Shown in pieces: positions 8,240-17,413 of a DNA stretch of 64,000 nucleotides. Location of the stretch: positions 1 to 64,000 of the forward strand of contig NZ_FOCK01000008.1 in assembly GCF_900110085.1 (NCBI RefSeq). Direction: 5' to 3'. Position numbers and translations under genes: made by a program. Each line of letters begins with the position of its first letter. The stretch's first letter is position 1. The notes beneath the pieces are model-generated. The model was not told the origin of the DNA and searched no databases. It saw only the letters and a list, made by a program, of their open reading frames with translations. This DNA comes from Prevotella sp. ne3005. GTDB lineage: Bacteria > Bacteroidota > Bacteroidia > Bacteroidales > Bacteroidaceae.

Positions 8240-8950
8240 TTATTGTATTTGTTTGATAAAGTCTTCACGCAGATATTGTTGTTCAATTTTTTCAATCTCA
8301 GCCACCTCATCAAGGGTCAGCAGCCGCTCCCCCACACAAAGCGTATCACGGATGAGAGCCTTCACCTCGTCAAGACCCAATGAGGTGTGGTCTTTTAATA
8401 ATGTGATGCGCTGGCGTACACTCTGGATGCCTTTTTTCTGAAGTTTCTCCGTACTGGGGGTGATGGCATGGAGCATGTGGTCCATGTTGGTATCATAGAG
8501 CAGGGTGGAATGCACGATGCTCCGTCCCTCAAGATGATAACAGGCAGTACCGCACACCTTACGGTCGCCGATCATCACATCATTATGAGCCGTTCCCGTG
8601 GCCTCGACACCCATTTTCCGGAGTACAAGCAGCACCATATTTATGAAACGGTTGAAGGCAAAGCCTACATTCTCGCCAGAGGTGATAAACGAGAGCATGA
8701 CATTGTCCATATCGGCATAGACACAACCTCCCCCACTCTTCCGACGGACCACATGGATGCCATGCTCACGACAGTAGTCGAGGTTGACCTCGTTTTCCAC
8801 CACCTGATTGCGCCCGAAGATAACCGTAGGTTCCACCTGCCACATAAAGAAAGCGTCGGACTCGTCGAGACGACGGGCCACGAACTCTTCCATCGCCAGA
8901 TAAAAAGAGAGGCGACGGGTGTCAGTAAACGGCAAGGTGATAAATTTCAT
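8240..8950 (-). CDS. lplA: Lipoate-protein ligase A
   Basis: Attaches lipoate to the lysine of carrier domains such as GcvH. The 236-aa protein has the ligase catalytic domain: FGRNQVVENEVNLDYC (about residues 46-61), RRKSGGGCVYADMDNVMLSF (about 70-89) and the conserved lysine in DVMIGDRKVCGTACY. The C-terminal accessory domain of the E. coli enzyme is reduced. It heads the operon, so the transcript encodes all four gcv components, the L-protein and its own lipoylation enzyme. Octanoyltransferase-like homologues share the fold, but RRKSGGGCVY fits LplA. The upstream region shows only a weak -7 match (CAAAAATA at 8990-8997 on plus) and no glycine riboswitch that I can recognise. Confidence 0.9.
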   Translation of the reverse strand: MKFITLPFTDTRRLSFYLAMEEFVARRLDESDAFFMWQVEPTVIFGRNQVVENEVNLDYCREHGIHVVRRKSGGGCVYADMDNVMLSFITSGENVGFAFNRFINMVLLVLRKMGVEATGTAHNDVMIGDRKVCGTACYHLEGRSIVHSTLLYDTNMDHMLHAITPSTEKLQKKGIQSVRQRITLLKDHTSLGLDEVKALIRDTLCVGERLLTLDEVAEIEKIEQQYLREDFIKQIQ

Positions 8951-9104
8951 ATTTTAGGTGCAGTCTTATAAACTTTCTGCAAAAATATGAAGTTTTTATG
9001 TAACTACCAAACCTTTTAGCATTATTTATAGAAAGAAATCCAACCGTCCCATAACACCTATTTTAAGTCTTATTCAGATTTCGCTATGCAAAAATATTGA
9101 TTTA

Positions 9105-9137
9105 TTTTGTAAATTGATAAAATTTGTATATCTTTGC
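9105..9137 (+). promoter_or_regulatory. Promoter of dxs-trkA-trkH
   Basis: A -33 TTTTG (9105-9109) and a -7 TATCTTTG (9130-9137) are separated by 20 bp: a canonical Bacteroidetes promoter. It overlaps the longest possible dxs frame and so sets the dxs start downstream. Confidence 0.8.
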
Positions 9138-9159
9138 AGTCGAAATAACAATTATTAGT

Positions 9160-11058
9160 GTGGAAAAGACTGAATTTACACTCTTAAGCAAGATCCAAAC
9201 CCCTGCGGACCTGCGTAAGCTCACGGTCGACGAGTTGCCCCAGCTATGCGATGAGCTGCGTCGCGATATCGTGGAAGAGGTAGCCGTCAATCCTGGGCAT
9301 TTGGCATCGAGTCTCGGCGTGGCAGACATTACCGTAGCACTACATTATGTGTATAATACACCCGAAGACCGTATTGTATGGGATGTGGGCCATCAGGCGT
9401 ATGGCCACAAGATATTGACAGGACGACGCGAACAGTTCTGCACCAACCGCAAACTTGGTGGCATCAAGCCATTCCCCTCACCAGAGGAGAGCCAGTACGA
9501 CACGTTTGCCTGCGGCCATGCCAGCAACTCCGTTTCTGCAGCCCTTGGCATGGCAGTGGCCGCCAAGTTGGAAGGCAAGGAAAACCGGCATGTGGTGGCT
9601 GTCATTGGTGATGGAGCCCTGAGTGGCGGCTTAGCCTTCGAAGGCTTGAATAACGTTTCGTCGAGTCCCAACGACCTACTCATCATCCTCAACGACAACA
9701 ACATGTCTATCGACCGCTCGGTAGGCGGTATGAAACAATATCTGCTGAACCTGAGTACCAACGAGACCTATAATGCCCTGCGCTTCAAGGCTGCCCGTTG
9801 GATGCACAGTAAAGGCATGCTCAACGATGACCGCCGGAAGGGGATCATCCGATTGACCAATGCTGTAAAGAGTGCCATCTCCCATCAGCAGAACATCTTC
9901 GAAGGAATGAACATCCGCTACTTCGGACCCTTTGACGGGCATAACGTCAAGGAGCTGGTGCGCATCCTCCGGCAGATGAAGGACATGAAGGGACCGAAGC
10001 TGCTGCATCTGCATACGCAGAAAGGCCATGGCTATGCCCCTGCAGAAAAGGATGTGACCACCTGGCATGCTCCAGGAAAGTTTAATCCCGACACAGGTGA
10101 GCGTATTGTGGACAATGACCCCACGAAACCTCAGAAATACCAAGACGTGTTCGGCCATACCCTGTTGGAGTTGGCCAAACAGAATCCAAAGATTGTCGGT
10201 GTTACCCCCGCCATGCCCTCGGGCTGTTCGATGAACATCATGATGAAGGAGATGCCCGACAGAACCTTCGATGTAGGTATCGCTGAGGGACATGCTGTCA
10301 CCTTCTCGGGTGGTATGGCCAAGGACGGGCTACTGCCTTTCTGTAATATCTACAGCGCCTTTGCCCAGCGTGCTTTCGATAATATCATCCATGATGTGGC
10401 GTTGCTGAACCTGAACGTGGTATTCTGCTTCGACCGTGCCGGACTTGTTGGAGAAGACGGTCCTACACATCATGGTGCCTTCGATCTTGCAGCCTTACGC
10501 CCGATTCCGAATCTGACCATCTCATCGCCGCTCGACGAGCATGAGCTGCGCCGACTGATGTACACAGCCCAGTTACCGAACAAGGGACCCTTTGTCATCC
10601 GTTACCCGCGTGGTGGTGGCGAACTGCAGGATTGGCGTTGTCCACTGGAGGAAGTAAAGGTGGGCACTGGCCGTAAGCTGAAAGACGGTAGTGACGTGGC
10701 TGTGCTAAGCATCGGTCCGATAGGCAACAATGTGACGAGAGCCATCCAACTATTGGAGGATGAAGGCAAGGCCATCAGTGTGGCCCATTATGATATGCGC
10801 TTCTTGAAACCCATCGACGAACAGATATTGGATGAGGTGGGAAAGAAATTCAAGAAGGTTATCACGATTGAGAACGGAACGAAGGAAGGCGGACTGGGCT
10901 CTGCCGTCCTGGAATGGATGAACGACCACGGCTACCAAGTTCGTGTCGTCCGCCTCGGATTGCCCGACAAGTTTGTAGAACACGGCAAAGTCTGTGAACT
11001 GCAGAAGATTGTCGGCATCGACGAGCAAAGTATCATCAAGGCAATCAAGGAAATATGA
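9160..11058 (+). CDS. dxs: 1-deoxy-D-xylulose-5-phosphate synthase
   Basis: First enzyme of the MEP isoprenoid pathway: thiamine-diphosphate-dependent condensation of pyruvate and glyceraldehyde 3-phosphate. I start it at the GTG at 9160 (632 aa) because the frame continuing to 9124 overlaps the promoter -7 element. Seen: [16 protein letters not shown] (family histidine), the ThDP/Mg motif [16 protein letters not shown], the transketolase-type [17 protein letters not shown] and the C-terminal [14 protein letters not shown]. It overlaps trkA by 4 bp (ATGA), so the two are translationally coupled even though their pathways are unrelated. Confidence 0.95.
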   Translation: MEKTEFTLLSKIQTPADLRKLTVDELPQLCDELRRDIVEEVAVNPGHLASSLGVADITVALHYVYNTPEDRIVWDVGHQAYGHKILTGRREQFCTNRKLGGIKPFPSPEESQYDTFACGHASNSVSAALGMAVAAKLEGKENRHVVAVIGDGALSGGLAFEGLNNVSSSPNDLLIILNDNNMSIDRSVGGMKQYLLNLSTNETYNALRFKAARWMHSKGMLNDDRRKGIIRLTNAVKSAISHQQNIFEGMNIRYFGPFDGHNVKELVRILRQMKDMKGPKLLHLHTQKGHGYAPAEKDVTTWHAPGKFNPDTGERIVDNDPTKPQKYQDVFGHTLLELAKQNPKIVGVTPAMPSGCSMNIMMKEMPDRTFDVGIAEGHAVTFSGGMAKDGLLPFCNIYSAFAQRAFDNIIHDVALLNLNVVFCFDRAGLVGEDGPTHHGAFDLAALRPIPNLTISSPLDEHELRRLMYTAQLPNKGPFVIRYPRGGGELQDWRCPLEEVKVGTGRKLKDGSDVAVLSIGPIGNNVTRAIQLLEDEGKAISVAHYDMRFLKPIDEQILDEVGKKFKKVITIENGTKEGGLGSAVLEWMNDHGYQVRVVRLGLPDKFVEHGKVCELQKIVGIDEQSIIKAIKEI

Positions 11059-12410
11059 AAATCGTCATCGTCGGTGCAGGTGCCGTAGGAACTCATCTGT
11101 CGAAACTGCTGTCGCGCGAACATCAGGACTGTGTGCTGATTGATGCCGACGAAGAGCGCCTCAACGGCCTCGGCGAGTTTGACGTGATGACCTATTGTGC
11201 ATCGCCCACCAGCATCAGGGCACTGAAGGAAGCAGACACACCGCATGCCGACCTCTTTGTGGGTGTCACCCCCGAGGAGAGTACGAACATCAATGCCTGT
11301 ATTCTGGCGCATGCCTTAGGAGCCAAGAAGACTGTAGCCCGCATCGACAACTACGAATATCTCTCACCAAGTCTGCAGCCCTTTTTCAAGAACCTGGGAC
11401 TTGACTCACTCATCTACCCCGAAGTACTGGCTGCCACCGACATCAACAACGGACTGAAGATGTCGTGGGTACGTCAGCGTTGGGACGTACACGACGGTGC
11501 CCTGATTTTGTTGGGCATCAAGCTACGTGAGACAGCTGAGATTCTGAACCTGCCGTTGAAAGAACTCTGCGGTCCGGACGACCCTTATCACGTTGTAGCC
11601 ATCAAACGTGGCGGTGAGACAATCATCCCGAGTGGTATGGATGAGTTGCGTGTGAACGACCTGGCCTACTTCATGACCACCAAGGATTATATCCCATACA
11701 TCCGCAAGATTGTAGGAAAGGAGCATTATACCGACGTGAAGAACGTGATCATTATGGGCGGTGGCAAGACAGCCGTACGAGCAGCCCTGACAGCTCCCGA
11801 CTACATGAACATGAAGATCATCGAGAAGGATGTTGTCCGTTGTGAAAAACTGAATGAGTTGTTGGAAGACAATGATACGATGGTGATCCATGGCGACGGA
11901 CGCGATCTGGGATTGTTGGAGGAAGAAGGTATCAAGAACACCCAGGCCTTTGTGGCACTTACAGGCAATGCCGAAACCAATATCCTGGCTTGTCTGACGG
12001 CCAAGAAGCTTGGTGTACGCAAGACCATCGCCATGGTCGAGAACCTCGACTATGTGAGCATGGCAGAGAGTCTGGATATCGGCACCATCATCAACAAGAA
12101 GACCATTGCCGCCAGCCACATCTTCCAGATGATGCTCGATGCCGATGTCGACAACCTGCGAAGTCTGATGCTCGTAGATGCCGAGGTGGCGGAGTTTACG
12201 GCTGCCGAAGGCTCCAAAGTGACGAAAAAGCCCGTCAAGGATCTCGGTATGCCGTTTGGTGTGACCATCGGCGGACTGGTTCGTAATGGTCAGGGCATGC
12301 TGGTGAATGGTAACTCGCAAATCGAGGCAGGCGACTCGGTGATGGTATTCTGCCACGAACAGAAACTGAACAACGTAGAGAAGTTCTTTAAGAAAAATAC
12401 GATATGGTAA
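11055..12410 (+). CDS. trkA: Trk potassium uptake regulatory protein TrkA
   Basis: Cytoplasmic nucleotide-binding gating subunit of the Trk K+ uptake system. The 451 aa contain two RCK units: an N-terminal Rossmann fold [17 protein letters not shown] (residues 3-19), a TrkA-C domain, and a second Rossmann fold [16 protein letters not shown] followed by a second TrkA-C. Full length. It overlaps dxs upstream (ATGA) and trkH downstream by 7 bp, giving a tight trkA-trkH pair. Confidence 0.95.
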   Translation: MKIVIVGAGAVGTHLSKLLSREHQDCVLIDADEERLNGLGEFDVMTYCASPTSIRALKEADTPHADLFVGVTPEESTNINACILAHALGAKKTVARIDNYEYLSPSLQPFFKNLGLDSLIYPEVLAATDINNGLKMSWVRQRWDVHDGALILLGIKLRETAEILNLPLKELCGPDDPYHVVAIKRGGETIIPSGMDELRVNDLAYFMTTKDYIPYIRKIVGKEHYTDVKNVIIMGGGKTAVRAALTAPDYMNMKIIEKDVVRCEKLNELLEDNDTMVIHGDGRDLGLLEEEGIKNTQAFVALTGNAETNILACLTAKKLGVRKTIAMVENLDYVSMAESLDIGTIINKKTIAASHIFQMMLDADVDNLRSLMLVDAEVAEFTAAEGSKVTKKPVKDLGMPFGVTIGGLVRNGQGMLVNGNSQIEAGDSVMVFCHEQKLNNVEKFFKKNTIW

Positions 12411-13861
12411 ACTTCCGTATCATCAGTAAGATTATCGGCTCACTGCTATTCATTGAGGCATTGTTCATGTCGTTGTGCGCCCTGATGGCCTTTTCGTTCG
12501 GAGAAGACGACCTGATGGCCTTTCTGATATCACTACTGATCACCTTCGGAAGCGGCTTCTTCTTCCTATACCTTGGACGGAACGCAGACAACAGCCTGAG
12601 CCGTAAAGATGCATACGTAGTGGTAACGGCTGCATGGGTGGTATTCTCGTTCTTCGGGATGTTCCCATTCCTGATACATGGTAGCATCACAAATGTTACC
12701 GACGCTTTCTTTGAATCAACATCCGGTTTTACAACCACCGGAGCATCGATCATAGACGATGTGGAGGTGTTGCCACACGCCATACTCTTCTGGCGATCGC
12801 TGACCCAATGGATAGGAGGATTGGGAATCGTGTTCTTTACCATTGCCATTCTGCCATCGCTGGTGGGCGGTAGCGTCAAGGTGTTTGCCGCAGAGGCAAC
12901 AGGCCCCATAAAAGCGAAAATGCACCCAAGACTCTCGACGACGGCCAAGTGGATCTGGAGCATATACTTCATACTGACAATAGCCTGCGGACTGGCATTT
13001 TGGGCTGCAGGCATGACCCTTTTTGAGGCCGTAAACTACTCCATGACCACCACAGCCACTGGCGGATTTGCCATCCACAACGAAAGCACCGAGTACTACC
13101 ATTCGGCCACCATCGACTACATCTCCATCACCTTCCAATTCCTTTCTGGCATCAACTTCACCTTATTATATATAAGCATCATCAAGAGGAAAGTGAAGTC
13201 GTTGTTCACAAACTCTGAATTCAAGCTTTATGTAGGTGTATTGACAGGTGCCACGCTATGGATCATGTACTTGCTGCTGACCCGCATGGACTACGGCTTG
13301 GAGCACGCATTCAGAGCGGCACTCTTCCAGGTGGTATCATTCATGACAACCACGGGAATGTTTAATGAAGATGCAGGCACTTGGCCACACATCACATGGG
13401 TGATACTGGGAGTGGTGATGTACCTGGGAGCATGCGCAGGTAGTACCAGCGGTGGTTTCAAATGTGTGCGAGGCGTGATGCTGCTGAAGGTGATACGCAA
13501 CAACTTCCGTCAGATACTTCACCCGAATGCCGTGCTGCCCGTCAAGGTCAACGGTGTAAACATACCACAATCCAAGTTGGTTGCACTATTTGCATTCTTT
13601 ACGCTTACCATCCTGATGACACTGGTTACAGCCACCATCATGATTGTGGTCGGCATAGACAATACAAACGCCATCACCATAGCCTTGAGCTGCGTCAGCA
13701 ACGTGGGACCGACACTGGGCACACAGATAGGTCCTGTGATGTCGTGGTCGGTATTGCCCGACGTTATCAAGTGGATTTTATGTCCGCTGATGCTCATGGG
13801 ACGTCTGGAGATCATGACCGTACTGGTATTGTTTACCCGCAGCTTCTGGAAGGAGAACTGA
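12404..13861 (+). CDS. trkH: Trk potassium uptake transmembrane protein TrkH
   Basis: Membrane pore of the Trk K+ transporter (485 aa). Repeated pore-loop signatures are visible: ESTSGFTTTGASI, SMTTTATGGFAIH, FMTTTGMF and SCVSNVGPTLG, each preceding a hydrophobic helix; SLTQWIGGLGIVFF follows the first. About ten hydrophobic segments. Its start lies inside the 3' end of trkA. Ion selectivity is inferred from the family. Confidence 0.95.
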   Translation: MVNFRIISKIIGSLLFIEALFMSLCALMAFSFGEDDLMAFLISLLITFGSGFFFLYLGRNADNSLSRKDAYVVVTAAWVVFSFFGMFPFLIHGSITNVTDAFFESTSGFTTTGASIIDDVEVLPHAILFWRSLTQWIGGLGIVFFTIAILPSLVGGSVKVFAAEATGPIKAKMHPRLSTTAKWIWSIYFILTIACGLAFWAAGMTLFEAVNYSMTTTATGGFAIHNESTEYYHSATIDYISITFQFLSGINFTLLYISIIKRKVKSLFTNSEFKLYVGVLTGATLWIMYLLLTRMDYGLEHAFRAALFQVVSFMTTTGMFNEDAGTWPHITWVILGVVMYLGACAGSTSGGFKCVRGVMLLKVIRNNFRQILHPNAVLPVKVNGVNIPQSKLVALFAFFTLTILMTLVTATIMIVVGIDNTNAITIALSCVSNVGPTLGTQIGPVMSWSVLPDVIKWILCPLMLMGRLEIMTVLVLFTRSFWKEN

Positions 13862-13894
13862 GGAAAGAATGAAAGAATGAAAAAATGAAAGACT
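13862..13894. repeat. GAATGAAA-type tract before manA
   Basis: Direct repeats of a GAATGAAA/AAATGAAA octamer fill the trkH-manA spacer directly upstream of the manA leader. Same class of intercistronic tract as elsewhere in the window. Confidence 0.65.
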
Positions 13895-13902
13895 AGTTAA
13901 CA

Positions 13903-14856
13903 ATGTTCAAGTTTGAGCCACTACTGAAACAGACACTTTGGGGAGGAGACAAAATCATCCCTTTTAAACATCTGAATACCAAGATGGAACAAGTTGGCGA
14001 GAGCTGGGAGATATCCGGCGTCAAAGACTTTGAGACCATCGTGGCCGATGGCCCTGATAAAGGCAAGAGCCTCAACCAGCTCGTCAGCGAGATGAAAGAC
14101 CAGCTCGTAGGCAAAGAGAACTACGAGCGCTTTGGCGATGAGTTTCCCTTGCTTGTCAAATTTATCGATGCCCATCAGGACCTGAGCATCCAGGTTCACC
14201 CCTCCGACGAGGTGGCCCACCGTCAAGGCAAGAGCCACGGCAAGACCGAGATGTGGTATGCCCTCCCCTCCACCCCTGGAGCGATGCTATATAATGGTCT
14301 GAAGCAGCAGATCACCCCCGAGCAATACAAACAGATGGTGGAGAACGATACCATCACCGATGCTTTGGCACGTTATGAGGTACACGAGGGCGATGTGTTC
14401 TTCATCCCCGCAGGGCGTATCCATACGATTGGGGCCGGATGTTTTGTAGCAGAGATCCAGCAGACGTCGGATGTCACCTACCGTATCTACGACTTCAAGC
14501 GTAAGGACAAGAATGGCAACTACCGTGAGCTCCACACCCAGCTGGCTGCAGAGAGTATCGACTACACCGTGCTCGACAACTACCGTACGGAATACGAGCC
14601 CTTAAAGAACGAGGGGGTGCAGGTGGCAACCTGTCCATACTTCACCACAGCCGTCTACGACCTTACCGAGCCCATGACGCTCGACTACTCCGAACTCGAC
14701 TCGTTCGTGATCCTCATTGCCGTCAAGGGCGAGGGCCGTCTGATATGCAATGGCGAGGAGATGCCCTTCCAGATGGGCGACACCGTACTTCTCCCTGCCA
14801 CCACCAATGAGGTCAGGGTAGAGGGCGAAGTGAAATTTCTTGAGACGTATGTCTAA
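13903..14856 (+). CDS. manA: Mannose-6-phosphate isomerase, class I
   Basis: Zinc enzyme interconverting mannose 6-phosphate and fructose 6-phosphate (317 aa, the short bacterial form). Metal-site signatures are SIQVHPSDEVAH, KTEMWYAL and the C-terminal PAGRIHTIGAGCFVAEIQQ; the N-terminal LKQTLWGGDK and ESWEIS blocks are also typical. It follows trkH by 41 bp, so it may be cotranscribed. Its stop overlaps the stop of the convergent DUF4435 gene (shared CTAA), with no terminator visible between them. Confidence 0.93.
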   Translation: MFKFEPLLKQTLWGGDKIIPFKHLNTKMEQVGESWEISGVKDFETIVADGPDKGKSLNQLVSEMKDQLVGKENYERFGDEFPLLVKFIDAHQDLSIQVHPSDEVAHRQGKSHGKTEMWYALPSTPGAMLYNGLKQQITPEQYKQMVENDTITDALARYEVHEGDVFFIPAGRIHTIGAGCFVAEIQQTSDVTYRIYDFKRKDKNGNYRELHTQLAAESIDYTVLDNYRTEYEPLKNEGVQVATCPYFTTAVYDLTEPMTLDYSELDSFVILIAVKGEGRLICNGEEMPFQMGDTVLLPATTNEVRVEGEVKFLETYV

Positions 14857-15851
14857 TCCGCATCCAGATAGTGACGGATATCATCCTGCAGACGGCGGAA
14901 CTGCTCGGAGACCATATAACCCGTGTTTTTCTTAAGCATCACCTTGATGTCCTGCAGCGAATTCTCGTAGCAGGACATTTCGTTACGTTTCTGCGTCTTG
15001 TGCGCCGAGGCGTGATATATCTCGTTCTGGCGCTCCTGACGAAGCAGGTTGCACACCTTCGACAAGATGGGCGACACGACGGTATCAAAGAGATGATGCC
15101 CCTGTATATATAAATAGGTGGTCTGAGGGGTCACACCCAGTGCCTTCATGTCGTCCTTGGTAGCCAGATACTCGTCTTTCGCATCCGGGAAGAGGCGCTG
15201 CAACTCATTGATCTTCGTATGCACCTTCCGCCTCAGTTTGGCAATCGAGGGGTCTGGCATCTGCACGTTGAACCCTCCCGGGTCAGCAATACGGCAGAAA
15301 TCCGTAATCGAGAACTTGGGATAGTTGCCATTACGATACACCATGACCGACCACACGAACAGCGGGAATATCGCCTCGCTGAACTGTTGGAAATACCCGC
15401 GGAAGTCGAAGATGCGGTGGTCGTTAAGCGTTACGGAGACACAGACATTGTGCAACGACGGAGCATAGCACTGGAAGTTCTCAATGGCATAGACATAAGT
15501 ATGGAAGACATAGGGACTCTCCAGCACCCGCTTCGACTGGTGTGTCCGACCTTGTATCAGATAGTCATAATCGGCATCCACGCAGGCAATCATATCCTTC
15601 CCCAAGGGCTCGCCCTCCAGGAAGTTCATCAACACCGACTTCTTCCCGCGTGTCAGATTGATCTTCGAGGGCAGCATCACCTCGAAATAGCGCTTGTCGT
15701 TCTCAAACTCCGAAAGAACGGTACGCCAGAAATAAATATCATCATAGCTCTCGACATAAGCCACAATCCTATGTCGTGCCGTCTTCGATCTCAGCGCATT
15801 GGCCGCCTCGAAGTAGCTGCTATTCAGATTATCCCTGAGCCTACTAGGCAT
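14853..15851 (-). CDS. DUF4435 TOPRIM-type putative nuclease
   Basis: DUF4435-type protein (332 aa), the fold found in AriB of the PARIS phage-defence system and related to OLD-family TOPRIM nucleases (family knowledge). Seen from the chosen start: YVESYDDIYFWR with the TOPRIM glutamate (E34), and DMIACVDADYDYL with the DxD aspartates (D92/D94). The acidic triad is therefore intact. The longer frame begins at a TTG inside a repeat tract; I prefer the ATG at 15851 (MPSRLRDNLN). It lies 51 bp downstream of an ABC-ATPase gene with which it forms a two-gene operon. A defence role is inferred from the pairing; a housekeeping repair role is also possible. Confidence 0.75.
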   Translation of the reverse strand: MPSRLRDNLNSSYFEAANALRSKTARHRIVAYVESYDDIYFWRTVLSEFENDKRYFEVMLPSKINLTRGKKSVLMNFLEGEPLGKDMIACVDADYDYLIQGRTHQSKRVLESPYVFHTYVYAIENFQCYAPSLHNVCVSVTLNDHRIFDFRGYFQQFSEAIFPLFVWSVMVYRNGNYPKFSITDFCRIADPGGFNVQMPDPSIAKLRRKVHTKINELQRLFPDAKDEYLATKDDMKALGVTPQTTYLYIQGHHLFDTVVSPILSKVCNLLRQERQNEIYHASAHKTQKRNEMSCYENSLQDIKVMLKKNTGYMVSEQFRRLQDDIRHYLDAD

Positions 15852-15852
15852 A

Positions 15853-15898
15853 ATTTTCAATCTTCAATCTTCAATCTTCAATCTTCAATTTTCAATTA
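15853..15898. repeat. TTCAATn / TCTTCAA heptamer tract before DUF4435 gene
   Basis: Four near-perfect copies of a heptamer (TCTTCAA on plus), flanked by TTTTCAA variants, fill the spacer between the ATPase stop and the DUF4435 start. A copy-number change would alter the distance between the two cistrons by 7 bp. Confidence 0.8.
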
Positions 15899-15902
15899 TC
15901 TA

Positions 15903-16739
15903 TCAAACCGTGATGTCACTCACTTCCGTCACCGAGTCCACCCAACCGTTCATCACCACGGCAGGCGAATGGGTAGTCAGGATAATCTGCACATTCGGAT
16001 TCAACTCCAGACAGAGGTCTATCAGCCGCTTCTGCCACTCCATGTGGAGCGACACCTCCGGCTCGTCCATAAAGAGCACGTAAGGCTCATCATCCTCCAC
16101 CAGCACCGTCAACAGGATAATCAGGATCTGCTTCTCACCGCTCGACAAGCGATAAGGCAACAGCACCTCACCTATCTGCGTGAACTGCAGCTCGTTGGCC
16201 GTACGGATCATCTTCTTTCCCGTATCACTGAACAGCTCGTCGACGATATCCTGGAAACGGGTCTTCTTCTGCGATATCTGCTGGGCAGCCTCAGCATCAC
16301 CAGTCTGGAGCTTCTCGATGATGCGGTTGCCGATATTCACCTGATAATCCAGATACTTGCGCTGCAGCTGGAAGAGCTGCATGTCAAGCAGCGACCCTGC
16401 CCCCACTCCAGCCAAGGCCGTCATGGCCTGAGACAGGAACCCGGTATTCTCAGAAAATGTCTGCTGCAGATTGGAGTCCAGCGAACGTATCAGGTCATAG
16501 CGAATCCACTTGGCATCCTCTGGCTCCACATCCAGGCGCACCCCCTTCAGCATGTGGGAGGGGAACTCACCACCTGCTGAAAGTCCCTTCACCACTTTAT
16601 TCAGAATGGTACTCTTACCCGCACCGTTGGTACCGCTCAGGATGTTGACATGGCGGTTCAACTCCCAGACGATGTGCTTCTTCCCACTCCAGAGCGAGTC
16701 GATCTCTATCCGTTTGATATAATCTGCGTACTTTGGCAT
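15903..16739 (-). CDS. ABC-type AAA ATPase, partner of DUF4435 protein
   Basis: Soluble ABC/SMC-like ATPase, compact at 278 aa. Motifs: Walker A GTNGAGKST (36-44), signature LSSGEKQ (198-204), Walker B VLFMDEPEVSLH (221-232), H-loop TTHSP (255-259). The insert between Walker A and the signature (about 60-190) is alpha-helical with a coiled-coil-like character. No membrane segments. Such ATPases partner TOPRIM nucleases in split OLD, Gabija-like and PARIS systems (family knowledge); AriA proteins are usually longer. It has its own canonical promoter and leads the operon. The 1.2 kb upstream is the phased repeat island. Confidence 0.8.
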   Translation of the reverse strand: MPKYADYIKRIEIDSLWSGKKHIVWELNRHVNILSGTNGAGKSTILNKVVKGLSAGGEFPSHMLKGVRLDVEPEDAKWIRYDLIRSLDSNLQQTFSENTGFLSQAMTALAGVGAGSLLDMQLFQLQRKYLDYQVNIGNRIIEKLQTGDAEAAQQISQKKTRFQDIVDELFSDTGKKMIRTANELQFTQIGEVLLPYRLSSGEKQILIILLTVLVEDDEPYVLFMDEPEVSLHMEWQKRLIDLCLELNPNVQIILTTHSPAVVMNGWVDSVTEVSDITV

Positions 16740-16765
16740 AGCTTTTGGTTTTTATTCTTTGGGGA

Positions 16766-16797
16766 CAAAGATACGAATAAGTGAGTAAAATACCAAA
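16766..16797 (-). promoter_or_regulatory. Promoter of ATPase/DUF4435 operon
   Basis: On the minus strand a -33 TTTG (complement of 16794-16797) and a -7 TATCTTTG (complement of 16766-16773) are 20 bp apart. The leader is about 20 nt. The phased octamer array begins about 106 bp further upstream. Confidence 0.8.
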
Positions 16798-16903
16798 TTT
16801 TTATTGGAGTATTTTCAATACGAACGCATCTTCAACGAAGTTAAAGATACAAAAAGATTCACGATCGCTACCAAAAAGAAAATTATTCAGAATTTGTATT
16901 TTA

Positions 16904-17017
16904 GCCTACATGCCTACATATTTAGCATATATCTGCCTAGATATTAAGCATTTAGTAAATTTTCAGCCTACATAAAGCCTACATAAAGCCTACATGCAGC
17001 CTACATAGTACCTACAT
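16904..17017. repeat. Left arm of phased octamer array (GCCTACAT)
   Basis: GCCTACAT occurs at 16904 and 16912 (8-bp spacing). After a 46-bp gap it recurs at 16966, 16977, 16988, 16999 and, as ACCTACAT, at 17010, each exactly 11 bp apart. A degenerate GCCTAGAT lies at 16935. The arm is the mirror image of 17414-17527. Confidence 0.92.
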
Positions 17018-17026
17018 ATTTTAGGC

Positions 17027-17392
17027 GTTTTTGCATACACAAACTGCATGTTTAGATGCTATAAACATCCCATTTATGCCACTTAAACGCGCAGTATGCT
17101 CCTTAAAGACTTTGAAATTCTCTAGAGAATTCACGAGTTTAGTCGTCACTCTCTGGAACTTTCCCCGGACTAAAGTCCGCAATTCTCTAGAGAATTGGTG
17201 AGTCATCCGTAATATCCCTTGGCCTTTAGACTATCCTTCGCAGCACTTTAGATAGTCTTTCGAGTGACAAAAGATAGTCTTTCGTATGCCAAAAGATAGT
17301 CTTTCGTATACCAAAAGATAGGCTCTTGCATGACAGAAGACCATCTTTTGTGTTCTAAAAGAACATCTTTTGCACACAAAAAGACGCTTTTT
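17027..17392. repeat. 22-bp periodic array of short dyads
   Basis: Between the two octamer arms, hyphenated inverted repeats recur every 22 bp. Clear centres lie near 17036, 17058, 17080, 17102 (GTTTA...TAAAC type), 17124 and 17189 (perfect 16-bp palindrome AATTCTCTAGAGAATT, two copies), and 17232, 17254, 17276, 17298, 17320, 17342, 17364, 17386 (AAAGATAGTCTTT type). The last eight keep the 22-bp period exactly while their linkers vary. The space between the arms (17018-17413) is 396 bp, 18 x 22. Confidence 0.85.
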
Positions 17393-17413
17393 TGTTCAGA
17401 AAACCCCGTATTT

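Noticed and set aside
8951..9104. A glycine riboswitch upstream of the gcv operon
   Set aside because: The region is AT-rich, short and lacks the paired aptamer cores; only weak -7 matches are present.
15219..16580. A 453-codon plus-strand open frame opposite the ATPase/DUF4435 genes
   Set aside because: It spans two well-supported genes and their repeat spacer, is rich in His/Leu/Arg as antisense frames are, and has no family signature.
17027..17392. A CRISPR array
   Set aside because: The period is only 22 bp, no constant repeat with unique spacers is seen, the conserved feature is dyad symmetry, and there are no cas genes in the window.
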